64,000 nucleotides of DNA from Clostridium puniceum (GCF_002006345.1 NZ_LZZM01000138.1:1-64000), one strand, 5' to 3'. Counted from the first letter of the stretch, positions 45,904 to 55,438 are shown. Notes: a model not told the origin generated them from the sequence alone. Numbers and translations: made by a program.

Positions 45904-47070
45904 ATGAATAAATTTATTCCTTTATCAGTACCAAATTTAAAAGGAAATGAATTAAAATATGTTACAAATGCAGTGGAAGAAGAATGGGTATCTACTGGTG
46001 GAGCATATATAGATAAATTTGAAAAAAATATAGCAGATTATTTGAAAATAGATTCAGCAGTTGCATGCCAAAGTGGAACTGCTGCACTTCATCTTTCCTT
46101 AATAGAAAGTGGTGTAGATTCAGGAGATGAAGTTATAGTACCTACTTTAACGTTTATTGCTGCCGTTAATCCAGTTAAATATTGTAGAGCATATCCAATA
46201 TTTATGGATTGTGATGATTCTTTAACATTAGATTGGAATAAATTACAAGAGTTTTGTGTAAAAGAATGCAATTTCACAAATGGAATTTTAGTTAATAAAA
46301 AGAGTAAGAGAAAGATAAAAGCAATTATAGTTGTGCATGTTTTTGGAAACTTAGCTAATATGGATAAAATAATGGAAATAGCTGAAAGGTATAATTTAAA
46401 AGTTATAGAAGATGCTACTGAAGCTTTGGGGTCATACTATACTGATGGAATGTATAAAGGAAAATATGCAGGCACTATTGGAGATTTTGGAGCATATTCG
46501 TTTAATGGTAATAAGATTATAACTACTGGTGGAGGTGGTATGGTCATTGCAAAAGATAAGAATGATTTAAAAAAAATAAAATATCTTTCAACTCAAGCAA
46601 AGGATGATGCATTATATTATATCCACGATGAAGTTGGATATAATTACAGAATGACAAACCTCCAAGCAGCACTTGGTGTGGCTCAATTGGAAAAGCTGGA
46701 GGAATTTATAGAAATAAAGAAGGATAATTATAATTTATATAAAGAATTATTAAATCAAATGGATGGTGTTAAATTATTAGACTTTAAGGAAAATATTAGA
46801 TCAAATTATTGGTTTTATTCTTTGGTTTTAGAAAAACATAATATAAATAGAGACGAAATGATTAGGAAATTAGCTGAATATAAGATTCAAACTAGACCCA
46901 TATGGGGACTTATACATGATCAGAAGGCTTATTTGGAAGTTCAAAGCTATGCTATTGAAAAAGCATATTATTATCATGATAACGTAATAAACATACCCTG
47001 TAGTTCAAACCTAAAAAAAGATGAGGTAATTGATGTGGTACAAGCTATTAAGAATATCTTATCGGAATAA
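45904..47070 (+). CDS. legC: LegC aminotransferase
   Basis: A 388-residue DegT/DnrJ/EryC1-family PLP enzyme. The PLP lysine is K204 in SFNGNKIITTGGGGM, with VIEDATEALGSYY in the cofactor pocket. The start PLSVPNLKGNELKYV and EEEWVSTGG are typical of LegC, which aminates C-4 of the 4-keto-6-deoxy-GlcNAc made by LegB. TAGGTGAT precedes the ATG. The nucleotidyltransferase follows after 14 bases. Confidence 0.9.
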   Translation: MNKFIPLSVPNLKGNELKYVTNAVEEEWVSTGGAYIDKFEKNIADYLKIDSAVACQSGTAALHLSLIESGVDSGDEVIVPTLTFIAAVNPVKYCRAYPIFMDCDDSLTLDWNKLQEFCVKECNFTNGILVNKKSKRKIKAIIVVHVFGNLANMDKIMEIAERYNLKVIEDATEALGSYYTDGMYKGKYAGTIGDFGAYSFNGNKIITTGGGGMVIAKDKNDLKKIKYLSTQAKDDALYYIHDEVGYNYRMTNLQAALGVAQLEKLEEFIEIKKDNYNLYKELLNQMDGVKLLDFKENIRSNYWFYSLVLEKHNINRDEMIRKLAEYKIQTRPIWGLIHDQKAYLEVQSYAIEKAYYYHDNVINIPCSSNLKKDEVIDVVQAIKNILSE

Positions 47071-47084
47071 GAGAGGTAATTACA

Positions 47085-48128
47085 TTGGAAGAGATATTTA
47101 TAAAAAAGAATACATCAATAAGAGAAGCCATAAAAAAATTAGATATAACAGCAAAAAAAATATTATTGGTAGTAGAAAATGACATGTTACTAGGAACTGT
47201 TACTGATGGAGACGTAAGAAGATGGATTTTGAAAAATGGTGATTTTAGTTTTGAAGTACATAATATAATGAACAAAGCACCAATAAGTTTACAAATAGAA
47301 GAAAAGTATTTAGCAAAAGAATTGATGAAACAAAAAACTATAGAGTCAGTTCCAATAGTTGATGATAATAATAGAGTTGTAGATATTGTATTTTGGAATG
47401 ATGATTTGGATGTAGCCGTTAATATGCATAAAAAAATATCAGCACCAGTAGTTATTATGGCGGGAGGAAAAGGGACAAGGCTTTACCCATATACTAAGAT
47501 TTTACCTAAGCCATTGATTCCAATAGGCGATTCTTCTATATCAGAAAGAATAATAAGTAGATTTACTAAATTCGGTTGTAAGAATTTTTATTTTACTGTG
47601 AATTATAAGAAAAATATGATAAAAGCATATTTTGATGATTTAGATAAAAACTATGAAATATCATATGTTGAAGAAGAAAAGTTTCTAGGAACAGGTGGTA
47701 GTTTACATTTATTAAAGGGGAAAATCAATGAGACTTTTTTCGTAAGTAATTGTGATGTTCTAGTAGATGCAAATTATTATGATATTTTAAAATATCATAA
47801 AGATAATAATAATTTAATTACAATGGTAACGTCACTAAAAAATTATCAGATACCTTATGGAATTATAAAATTAGGTAATGATGGTCAAGTTATAGGAACA
47901 ACTGAAAAACCTGAATACGATTATCTTGTTAATACAGGCTTTTATGTTTTGGAGGCAGAAACCTTAGAAAATGTACCAGAAGATACTTTCTTTCATATAA
48001 CAGATTTAATCAATAAATACATAGAAGATGGTAAAAAGGTAGGAACATATCCAATTACGGAAAATGCATGGCTAGACATGGGTGAAATGAAAGAAATGGA
48101 GAGAATGTTGAAGAGGTTAGAGTTATAA
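47085..48128 (+). CDS. CBS-domain sugar-1-phosphate nucleotidyltransferase (PtmE-like)
   Basis: A 347-residue fusion. Tandem CBS domains occupy about 1-120 (LGTVTDGDVRRWIL, SVPIVDDNNRVVDIV). The nucleotidyltransferase domain has MAGGKGTRLYPYTKILPKPL and ends GTYPITENAWLDMG. This is the PtmE architecture; PtmE makes GDP-GlcNAc for the legionaminic pathway. The CBS pair may sense a nucleotide. It starts at a TTG with AGAGGTAAT upstream. Confidence 0.85.
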   Translation: MEEIFIKKNTSIREAIKKLDITAKKILLVVENDMLLGTVTDGDVRRWILKNGDFSFEVHNIMNKAPISLQIEEKYLAKELMKQKTIESVPIVDDNNRVVDIVFWNDDLDVAVNMHKKISAPVVIMAGGKGTRLYPYTKILPKPLIPIGDSSISERIISRFTKFGCKNFYFTVNYKKNMIKAYFDDLDKNYEISYVEEEKFLGTGGSLHLLKGKINETFFVSNCDVLVDANYYDILKYHKDNNNLITMVTSLKNYQIPYGIIKLGNDGQVIGTTEKPEYDYLVNTGFYVLEAETLENVPEDTFFHITDLINKYIEDGKKVGTYPITENAWLDMGEMKEMERMLKRLEL

Positions 48129-48253
48129 AGAATATAATTAGTGAAGTGATTGTAAGAGCATATGAAATCATTTTATTAATATTATTAAGTTATAATAAAA
48201 TTATTCATATATAATTGATTTAAATTTAATGGATAAAGAAACAGGTGGTAAAA

Positions 48254-48964
48254 ATGATAAATAACAATAATATATTAGCAATAATACCAGCAAGAGGTGG
48301 ATCAAAAGGTGTACCAAGAAAAAATGTAAAAGATTTAAATGGTAAACCGCTTATTGCATATACGATACAGGAAGCTAAAAAAAGCAAATATATAGATAGG
48401 ATTATGGTATCAACTGAAGATCAAGAAATTGCAGAAATAAGTGATGAGTTTGGTGCAGAAGTTCCATATTTAAGACCTAAAGAACTTGCGCAAGATGATT
48501 CAAAGGCAGTAGATTGCGTGATACACTTGTTAAATCAATTAAAAAGCAATGAAAATTATATACCAGATTATGTTTGTTTGCTACAATGTACATCTCCATT
48601 AAGAACTGCAGATGATATTGATGGAACTATTTGTAAAAGTATAAATGCAGGTATGGATGGAGCAGTATCAATATGCGAAGCTGAAGTAAATCCCTATTGG
48701 ACGAATGTATTTGATGGTGATAAATTGAAGTATTTTCTAGAAGAAGGTAAAAAAATAAGTAGAAGGCAGGATTTACCTAAAGTATATAGATTGAATGGTG
48801 CAGTTTATGTGATAAAAACAGATGTTTTTTTAAGTAATAAAACATTCGAAACAGAAAATATAACAGGGTATGTTATGAATAATGAAAGCTCAATTGATAT
48901 AGACACTGAAATAGACTTCCAGTTTGCAGAATTAATTATGAAAGAATGTGAAAATCATGCGTAA
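48254..48964 (+). CDS. legF: CMP-legionaminic acid synthetase (acylneuraminate cytidylyltransferase)
   Basis: A 236-residue cytidylyltransferase of the NeuA/LegF/PseF family. The CTP-binding N-terminus is IIPARGGSKGVPRKNVKDL, and LLQCTSPLRTADDID and RLNGAVYV are conserved. It activates the nonulosonic acid with CMP for the Maf transferases. Context (legG and legI adjacent) favours LegF over NeuA. AGGTGG selects ATG 48254 over the overlapping in-frame GTG at 48245. The legG start overlaps its last 8 bases. Confidence 0.87.
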   Translation: MINNNNILAIIPARGGSKGVPRKNVKDLNGKPLIAYTIQEAKKSKYIDRIMVSTEDQEIAEISDEFGAEVPYLRPKELAQDDSKAVDCVIHLLNQLKSNENYIPDYVCLLQCTSPLRTADDIDGTICKSINAGMDGAVSICEAEVNPYWTNVFDGDKLKYFLEEGKKISRRQDLPKVYRLNGAVYVIKTDVFLSNKTFETENITGYVMNNESSIDIDTEIDFQFAELIMKECENHA

Positions 48965-50108
48965 AATTGCAGTAGTAACTGGAACTAGAGCAGAATACGG
49001 ACTACTCAAAAATACATTGATTAAAATAAAAGAAAATAGTAATTTAGAACTTCAATTAATAGTAACAGGGGCTCATCTATCAGAGAATTTTGGAAATACT
49101 ATCAATGAAATATTAGAAGATGGGTTTGAGGTAGATGAAAAATTACCAATTCTAATAGGTAGTAGTAGTAAAAGTATCATGGCGAAAGAAATGGGATTAC
49201 TAATGGTTCAACTTTCTCAAACTTTTGAAAGACTAAAACCAGATATATTACTTGTATTAGGCGATAGATATGAAATATTTGCAGCAGTAACAACTGCAAT
49301 GACTATGAATATACCAATTGCTCACATATCAGGCGGGGAGGTGACAGAAGGTGCTATTGATGAACAAATTAGACATGCAATAACTAAAATGTCACATATT
49401 CATTTCCCAGGGGCTGAAGTTTATGTACAGAATATATGTAATATGGGAGAGGAATCTTGGAGAATTTTTAATGTGGGAGATCCTGGAATTGAAAACATTA
49501 AAATTACCAAATTTTTAAGTAAAGAAGAGTTAAGAAAAGAATTAGATGTGGTTATTGATGAGGATACATTGCTAGTAACATATCATCCAGTGACACTTGA
49601 AATTGATAAAATTTCATATCAGACGGAAAATTTAATTGAAGCATTAAACAAAATAAATAAAAAAATGATAATCACTTATCCTAATGCAGACAACGGTGGT
49701 GAACATATAATAAAAAAACTACAAGAATTTGAAAAAATAAATCCAAAAGTTAAATTATTTAAAAATCTAGGAGTTTTAAGATATTTAAGTGTTATGAGAT
49801 TATGTGGTGCAGTAATCGGAAATTCATCTAGTGCATTAGTTGAAGCACCATATTTGAAAATTCCAGCCGTTAATATAGGAAATAGACAAAAAGGAAGACT
49901 CATGGCAGATAATATTATCTGTAGCTATAATGAATGTTCAGATATAATAAGAGCTATAAATAAATCATTAAGTATTGAATTTAAAGAAAAAGTTAAAAAT
50001 ACTAAAAGTCTTTATGGAGAAGGTAATACTAGTGAAGAAATAGTTAAAATTATTGAGAACGTAGAAATAAATGATAAACTATTAAAAAAGAAGCTTGTTT
50101 GGAGTTGA
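48957..50108 (+). CDS. legG: UDP-N,N'-diacetylbacillosamine 2-epimerase (hydrolysing)
   Basis: A 383-residue hydrolysing sugar-nucleotide 2-epimerase of the NeuC/LegG family. The start is VVTGTRAEYGLL, with ISGGEVTEGAIDEQIRHAIT and VIGNSSSALVEAP in the UDP site. It yields 2,4-diacetamido-2,4,6-trideoxymannose for condensation by LegI. The ATG at 48957 matches the family start and overlaps legF; the in-frame GTG at 48948 is an alternative. LegG is preferred over NeuC by context. Confidence 0.88.
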   Translation: MRKIAVVTGTRAEYGLLKNTLIKIKENSNLELQLIVTGAHLSENFGNTINEILEDGFEVDEKLPILIGSSSKSIMAKEMGLLMVQLSQTFERLKPDILLVLGDRYEIFAAVTTAMTMNIPIAHISGGEVTEGAIDEQIRHAITKMSHIHFPGAEVYVQNICNMGEESWRIFNVGDPGIENIKITKFLSKEELRKELDVVIDEDTLLVTYHPVTLEIDKISYQTENLIEALNKINKKMIITYPNADNGGEHIIKKLQEFEKINPKVKLFKNLGVLRYLSVMRLCGAVIGNSSSALVEAPYLKIPAVNIGNRQKGRLMADNIICSYNECSDIIRAINKSLSIEFKEKVKNTKSLYGEGNTSEEIVKIIENVEINDKLLKKKLVWS

Positions 50109-50112
50109 TAAT

Positions 50113-51117
50113 ATGGCAGTATTTATAATTGGAGAAGCGGGAGTTAACCATAATGGAGACATCGAAATAGCAAAGAAACTTGTAGATATGGCAGTGGAAT
50201 GTGGAGCGGATGCTATAAAGTTTCAAACGTTTAAAGCAGAAGAGAGTACTGGAACATTTGCTGAAAAAGCGCAGTATCAAAAAGAAAATGATCATATAAT
50301 AGAGAGTCAACTTGAAATGATAAAAAAACTTGAATTGCCTTTTGAAGATTTTAAAGAAATTCAAACTTATTGCAATGAAAAAGGAATTATTTTTATATCT
50401 ACCCCGGATGGCGAGCAAAGTTTAAATTATTTAGTTAGTATAGATGTACCTTTAATTAAAATTGGTTCTACGGAAGTCACAAATTACGAATTTCTAAGAC
50501 AGATAGGAAAAACGCTTAAACCTATAATAATATCGACTGGTATGAGTACTTTAGGCGAAGTAGAAAAGGCAATTGAAGTTATATATTCTACTGGTAATAA
50601 TGATGTGAAACTTATGCATTGTACTACAGATTATCCAACAGAATTAGAGGATGTGAATTTAAAATCTATGGTTACAATGAGGGATGCATTTAAAGTAAAA
50701 GTTGGATTGTCGGATCATACAGCAGGATCTGAAGCAGCTATAGCAGCAGTAGCTCTTGGTGCTGAATTTGTAGAGAAACATATTACTCTAGATAGAAATA
50801 TGGAAGGACCAGATCATAAAGCATCTATGTCAAAAGAAGATTTTAAGAAATATGTTCAGCTTATAAGAAATACTGAAAAACTTTTGGGTGATGGTATAAA
50901 GAAGCCAACTGAAAGAGAATTGGCTATAATGAAAGATGTAAGAAGAAGTATAGTAACTACTTGTGATTTAAAAAAAGGAACTATAATTGAAAAAGATATG
51001 CTTTCATATAAGAGACCAGGATATGGCATAAAGCCAGAGTTATCTTATGTTTTAATTGGAAGAGAACTTAAAAGGGACTTAGCAAAAGATGAGGTCATAG
51101 AATGGAAAGATATTTAA
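50113..51117 (+). CDS. legI: Legionaminic acid synthase (NeuB family)
   Basis: A 334-residue PEP-dependent condensing enzyme. The TIM barrel begins FIIGEAGVNHNGDIEIAKKL, with IKIGSTEVTN, LMHCTTDYPT and VEKHITLDRNMEGPDHKAS. The C-terminal SAF (antifreeze-like) domain covers about 275-334. It joins PEP to the 6-deoxy-diacetamido-mannose to give legionaminic acid. GGAG (50101-50104) selects ATG 50113. Its last 16 bases overlap the next gene. Confidence 0.92.
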   Translation: MAVFIIGEAGVNHNGDIEIAKKLVDMAVECGADAIKFQTFKAEESTGTFAEKAQYQKENDHIIESQLEMIKKLELPFEDFKEIQTYCNEKGIIFISTPDGEQSLNYLVSIDVPLIKIGSTEVTNYEFLRQIGKTLKPIIISTGMSTLGEVEKAIEVIYSTGNNDVKLMHCTTDYPTELEDVNLKSMVTMRDAFKVKVGLSDHTAGSEAAIAAVALGAEFVEKHITLDRNMEGPDHKASMSKEDFKKYVQLIRNTEKLLGDGIKKPTERELAIMKDVRRSIVTTCDLKKGTIIEKDMLSYKRPGYGIKPELSYVLIGRELKRDLAKDEVIEWKDI

Positions 51118-52169
51118 AGCCAATAGGTGGAGAGCAATGGTTTGATATAAACTTATTTGATGATAAATTAAATAAGTTTAAAAGTACAGAGGCAGTATTT
51201 TTAAATAGTGGGCAGAGTGCTATTCGATTTATACTTAAAGATATTGGAATAAGAGATGGTGAATATATATTGATGCCGTCTTATTTATGCCCAACCATTT
51301 TATATAGCTTCAAAAAATTAAATATTAAATATGAATTTTATAAAATAAATAAAGATTTATCCATAGATTTAGATGATGTTAAATCCAAAATGAATAAATT
51401 TAATATAAAAGCGGTATTTTTTATTAACTATTTTGGATTTTATCATAATGAAGATACTATAGAGTATTTACTACAATTGAAAAATCGAGATATTATAATA
51501 ATTGAAGATGCAGTACAAATGTTGTGGTTTAATAGAAAAAAGTTTATTGGTGATTATGTTTTTAATAGTTACAGAAAATTTCTACCTATAGATGGTTCAA
51601 TTGTATTATGCAATAAAACGAAAAAAATTGACTTTGAAGAAGATAATTATTATGAAAAAGTTAATTTAGCAAGAGCTAAGAAAACACTTTTTCAAAACTT
51701 TAATATTGGAAGTGAAGAAGAATTTTTAAATTTATATGAAGAAGCTGAAGTAGAGTATTATAAAAGAGAAAAAATAATAGGTATGGATTATGAATCTAAA
51801 AAAATGCTTTCAAAAGTAGCTTATGAATTCATTCATAAGAAAAGAAAAGAAAATTATTCTTATTTACATAATCTATTAATAGAAAATAAGAAAATACAAA
51901 TTATGTATAGCAAAAATAGAATTAATGATAACACCATATTAGGATTACCTATTCTAATAAAAAATAGAGATGAAATTAGAAGAAAATTAAGAGAAGTTAG
52001 TATATATTGCCCTGTTCATTGGAATATTTTACACGAAGATTGGTGTAATAAATATGCCGATAGTAAATTTGTATCAACACGAATTATCACTATTCCCATT
52101 GATCAAAGATATGACCTTAATGATATGGAAAGAATAGCAAATATTATTGAAAATATTGATGATATATAA
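51102..52169 (+). CDS. DegT-like PLP-fold protein (possible aminotransferase)
   Basis: A 355-residue protein with the fold-type I layout but weak similarity to known sugar aminotransferases. It has LNSGQSAIRFILKDIG near the phosphate site, MPSYLCPTILYSF, the cofactor aspartate in IIEDAVQML and a candidate PLP lysine K159 in NSYRKFLPIDGS. The usual GEGG stretch after the lysine is replaced. It is translationally coupled to legI (16-base overlap), so it probably tailors the nonulosonic acid or its donor. Activity is uncertain. Confidence 0.6.
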   Translation: MERYLKPIGGEQWFDINLFDDKLNKFKSTEAVFLNSGQSAIRFILKDIGIRDGEYILMPSYLCPTILYSFKKLNIKYEFYKINKDLSIDLDDVKSKMNKFNIKAVFFINYFGFYHNEDTIEYLLQLKNRDIIIIEDAVQMLWFNRKKFIGDYVFNSYRKFLPIDGSIVLCNKTKKIDFEEDNYYEKVNLARAKKTLFQNFNIGSEEEFLNLYEEAEVEYYKREKIIGMDYESKKMLSKVAYEFIHKKRKENYSYLHNLLIENKKIQIMYSKNRINDNTILGLPILIKNRDEIRRKLREVSIYCPVHWNILHEDWCNKYADSKFVSTRIITIPIDQRYDLNDMERIANIIENIDDI

Positions 52170-52182
52170 GGAGGGTCTAAAT

Positions 52183-52689
52183 ATGGAGATTTATTTAAGT
52201 CAATGTAATCTGAATGATTTTGAAAGTTTTTATTTTTTGAAATGTGATGAAGAAAATATTTATTGGACAGGACATAAAACTAAGCCAGAAAAACAAAATC
52301 TTGAAAAGTGGTTTATTGAACAATTGCAACGTAAAGATAGAATTATGTTTTTAGCCAAGAATAAAATAAATGATGAAATTGTAGGATATTTATATTTAGA
52401 TATAGTGGGAGAGTTAAAAAATATAATTGAAACAGGACATGGAGTTCATAGTAAATTTAAAGGGAATGGATTAGGGACTAGAATTATTTGTTTAGCAATA
52501 CAATATACTAAAGAAAATTTGAAATTTATTGATGAAGTGGATGGTTGGATATTAGAAAATAATATTGGTTCTATTAAAAATGTATTAAAAAATGGATATT
52601 TAGGAACCGATGAAACAAAAAATGTTTTTATAGAAAGCACAAATAAAAATGAGTGTATGCGAAAGTATATTTATAAAATAGAAAGGTAA
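52183..52689 (+). CDS. GNAT family N-acetyltransferase
   Basis: A 168-residue GNAT protein. The acetyl-CoA loop region is SKFKGNGLGTRIICLAI and the C-terminal part includes WILENNIGSIKNVLKNGYL, as in PseH/RimI-like enzymes. In this island it is a good candidate for acetylating the 4-amino group made by LegC (the LegH step), since no other acetyltransferase is recognised. AAGGAGGG at 52169-52176 selects ATG 52183. Confidence 0.72.
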   Translation: MEIYLSQCNLNDFESFYFLKCDEENIYWTGHKTKPEKQNLEKWFIEQLQRKDRIMFLAKNKINDEIVGYLYLDIVGELKNIIETGHGVHSKFKGNGLGTRIICLAIQYTKENLKFIDEVDGWILENNIGSIKNVLKNGYLGTDETKNVFIESTNKNECMRKYIYKIER

Positions 52690-52700
52690 TTTATACTAAT

Positions 52701-53726
52701 ATGCAAGATTTATTATATACTAGTTCTCCAAAATGGAATGAATATTTAGAAATAATGAATAAAGATAATGAAGACATATATTTTTCGAAAAATTATTATA
52801 ATATGTATGAACAAAATGGTGATGGAAAAGCAGAATTATTTGTATATAAAGAAGAAAATGATATTGCAATATATCCTTTTATGTTAAATGAAATAAAAGG
52901 ATATAGATTAGATAAAAAATATTATGATATTGAATCTGCTTATGGTTATGGCGGTCCGCTAACTAATAATTACGATGAAAAATTTTTGATGAACTTTGAA
53001 AATAGTTTTTTAGAATATTGTAGTGCAAACAATATAATTGCCGAATTTATAAGATTTCATCCTTTAATAAAAAATGAAAATATATTTAAGAAAAATATTA
53101 AGGTTTTACATAATCGTACAACTGTATATTTAGATTTAACTAAAGGTATACAGGCAATTTGGAAAGAAGATATAAAAAGTAAAAATAGAAATATGATAAG
53201 AAAAGCAGAAAAAAATGGTTTAGTAGTAGAAAATAGTGATGATTATGAAGAGTTCCAAAGTATATATTCTAAAACTATGGATAAGGTCGAAGCCAATGAT
53301 TATTACTACTTCAATGAGAATTATTACAAGCAAATCAAAAACAGTGATAATTATATTTTATTAAATGTTAAGCAAAATGATATGGTTATAGCGTCAGCTA
53401 TATTTATTAAGTATGGAAAATTTTTTCATTATCATTTAGCTGGAAGTTTAAAAGAATATCTTAAATTCGCTCCAAATAATTTGTTACTATGGGAAGCTAT
53501 TAAATTAGCTTGTAGCAGTGGGGCGAAAATGTTTCATTTTGGAGGGGGATTAAGTGATTGTATAGACGATAAGCTTTTTAAATTTAAGAGCAGTTTTTCA
53601 AAAAATACAACAGATTTTTATATAGGTAAAAGAATACATAATAATGAAATTTATGAGTATTTAATAAATGAGTGGGAAAAAGAAAATGAAAAAAAGGCCA
53701 CTATTTTATTGCAATACAAATCTTAA
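52701..53726 (+). CDS. FemAB/GNAT-like acyl or aminoacyl transferase
   Basis: A 341-residue protein with a FemAB-type double-GNAT layout. SAYGYGGPLTNN in the first half, SKNRNMIRKAEKNGL in the middle and LAGSLKEYLKFAPNNLLLWE with KMFHFGGG near the end are typical of the FemAB/Acetyltransf_6 group. Members use aminoacyl-tRNA or acyl-CoA to modify peptidoglycan or glycans. Together with the ATP-grasp ligase it suggests an amino-acyl or acyl decoration of the flagellar glycan. No TM segments are seen. Confidence 0.65.
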   Translation: MQDLLYTSSPKWNEYLEIMNKDNEDIYFSKNYYNMYEQNGDGKAELFVYKEENDIAIYPFMLNEIKGYRLDKKYYDIESAYGYGGPLTNNYDEKFLMNFENSFLEYCSANNIIAEFIRFHPLIKNENIFKKNIKVLHNRTTVYLDLTKGIQAIWKEDIKSKNRNMIRKAEKNGLVVENSDDYEEFQSIYSKTMDKVEANDYYYFNENYYKQIKNSDNYILLNVKQNDMVIASAIFIKYGKFFHYHLAGSLKEYLKFAPNNLLLWEAIKLACSSGAKMFHFGGGLSDCIDDKLFKFKSSFSKNTTDFYIGKRIHNNEIYEYLINEWEKENEKKATILLQYKS

Positions 53727-53755
53727 TAATTAAAAATTACTTAGAAGGTGAAGAT

Positions 53756-54436
53756 ATGATAAAAGCACTAATATTTGATTTAGATGATACATTATATTAT
53801 GAAAAAGAATATGTACTTGGAGCTTTAAAAAAAGTGGCATATTACCTGGGAAATAAGTATAGGAAAAATGAAGAAAAATTTTATATTAGAATGGAAGAAA
53901 TCCTTAATACATTAGGTAGAGGAAAAATATTTAATATAGTATGTGAAGAAAACAACTTTGCTGAAGATATAAATGATTTAGTTGATTTATATAGAAATTC
54001 AAAACCTAAATTAAATCTTTATGATGATAGTAAAGAAATTTTAAAATGGGCAAGAGAGCACGATTATAAACTTGGAATAATTACAGATGGATGTTCAAAG
54101 GTTCAATGGAATAAAATTGATGCTTTAAATATAGAAAAATTAGTAGATAAAATTATTGTAACAGATGATTTAGGAAAAGAGTTTTGGAAACCACATGGGA
54201 AATCATATTTAGATATGATGAAATATTTTGGGGTAAGTAAAGATGAATGCGTATATATTGGTGATAATCCTAATAAAGATTTTATTGGCGCTAGAGAGCT
54301 TGGAATGAAAACCGTCAGAATTATAAGAGAACAAGGAGATCATATTACAATATTTTTGGAAAAGGAATACGAGGCAGACTTTAATATATTAAATCTTTTG
54401 GAATTAAAAGAGGTATTAAAGTCAATAAACAATTAA
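53756..54436 (+). CDS. HAD family hydrolase
   Basis: A 226-residue HAD phosphatase. Motif I is FDLDDTLYYEKEY (D8 nucleophile), motif II is GIITDGC and motif III/IV is KPHGKSYLDMMK with YIGDNPNKDFIGA. It probably dephosphorylates a sugar phosphate of the island, for example a 9-phosphate nonulosonate or a similar intermediate; the substrate is not readable. AGAAGGTG precedes the ATG. Confidence 0.75.
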   Translation: MIKALIFDLDDTLYYEKEYVLGALKKVAYYLGNKYRKNEEKFYIRMEEILNTLGRGKIFNIVCEENNFAEDINDLVDLYRNSKPKLNLYDDSKEILKWAREHDYKLGIITDGCSKVQWNKIDALNIEKLVDKIIVTDDLGKEFWKPHGKSYLDMMKYFGVSKDECVYIGDNPNKDFIGARELGMKTVRIIREQGDHITIFLEKEYEADFNILNLLELKEVLKSINN

Positions 54437-54547
54437 TATTGAAAACTTAAATGAGAAAATTCGACTAATCAAATTAATAAAGAAGTTAATTAGCAAAATT
54501 TATTTTACTTTTTTGGATAAATATAAAAATATAAGAGGTGAATATTT

Positions 54548-55213
54548 ATGAAAGTCTTATGTATAGTTCAAGCTAGAATGGGTTCAGAAAGATTGTCAGG
54601 TAAGGTTATGAAGAAAATAAATGGTGAGCCTATGATTAGTTACACATTAAAGTCACTTGAAAAGAGCAAATACATAGATGAAATAGTTTTAGCTACATCA
54701 ACATTAGAAATAAATGACCCTTTAGTAAAATATGTTGAAAGTATTAATTTTAATGTATTTAGAGGAGATGAGGATAATGTACTTCAGAGATATAAACTTT
54801 CAAGTGATAAATATAATGGAGATGTAATAATTAGAGTTACTGGAGATTGTCCTTTAATCAATCCTATAATAGTTGATAATGTTATAACAAAGTACTTAAT
54901 ATATGATTATGACTATGTAAGATTAGATGTTCCGGATACGTTTCAAAGAGGATATGATGTAGAAGTATTTTCAAAAGAGGCTTTAGATAAAGTATATAAT
55001 AAGGTTTGCTCTAAAGAAAATATTGAAAAACAAGAGTATCAGCCTTTTAGAGAGCATGTAACTTATTATATTTACAATCATCAAGATGAATTTAAGGTTG
55101 GGTATGTTAAGGGAGAAGATAATTATTTTGAAAATAGAGATATAAATATAAGTGTAGATACTGAAGAGGACTTTAAAAGGGTTGAAGAACTATTAAAGAT
55201 TGAAGAACACTAA
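54548..55213 (+). CDS. SpsF-like cytidylyltransferase-family protein
   Basis: A 221-residue nucleotidyltransferase-fold protein. VQARMGSERLSGKVMKKING is the signature of the SpsF family, named from spore coat polysaccharide synthesis but common in flagellar glycan islands. RVTGDCPLINP and DVPDTFQRGYDVEVF are conserved. It may activate a modified sugar with CTP. A partial relative begins at 63779. AGAGGTGA precedes the ATG and a terminator follows the gene. Confidence 0.78.
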   Translation: MKVLCIVQARMGSERLSGKVMKKINGEPMISYTLKSLEKSKYIDEIVLATSTLEINDPLVKYVESINFNVFRGDEDNVLQRYKLSSDKYNGDVIIRVTGDCPLINPIIVDNVITKYLIYDYDYVRLDVPDTFQRGYDVEVFSKEALDKVYNKVCSKENIEKQEYQPFREHVTYYIYNHQDEFKVGYVKGEDNYFENRDINISVDTEEDFKRVEELLKIEEH

Positions 55214-55265
55214 ATACTTAATTAGGTAGATAATTTTCTATATGTAAAATTTTTAATCAAAAATT

Positions 55266-55327
55266 AAACTTCTTTTTGGCAATGGTTGAATTGATATAAC
55301 AATATATTGTCACAAAGAAGTTTTTTT
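55266..55327 (+). terminator. Rho-independent terminator after the spsF-like gene
   Basis: AAACTTCTTT (55266-55275) pairs with AAAGAAGTTT (55314-55323). The inner GGCAAT/ATTGTC words extend the stem with two mismatches, and a T run reaches 55327. It marks the end of the first glycan transcription unit. Confidence 0.75.
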
Positions 55328-55438
55328 ATACATATTAATCCAATGGATTTTTAGTTAAGAAATTAAAACATATTACGATAATAATAGGAGAAATAAAATA
55401 TTATTATAATATTAAAGATAGAAATTTAAATCAATTAA

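Noticed and set aside
48254..51117. Sialic acid (Neu5Ac) pathway neuA-neuC-neuB
   Set aside because: The families overlap, but the presence of legB, legC and a PtmE-like gene directly upstream makes legionaminic acid the better reading.
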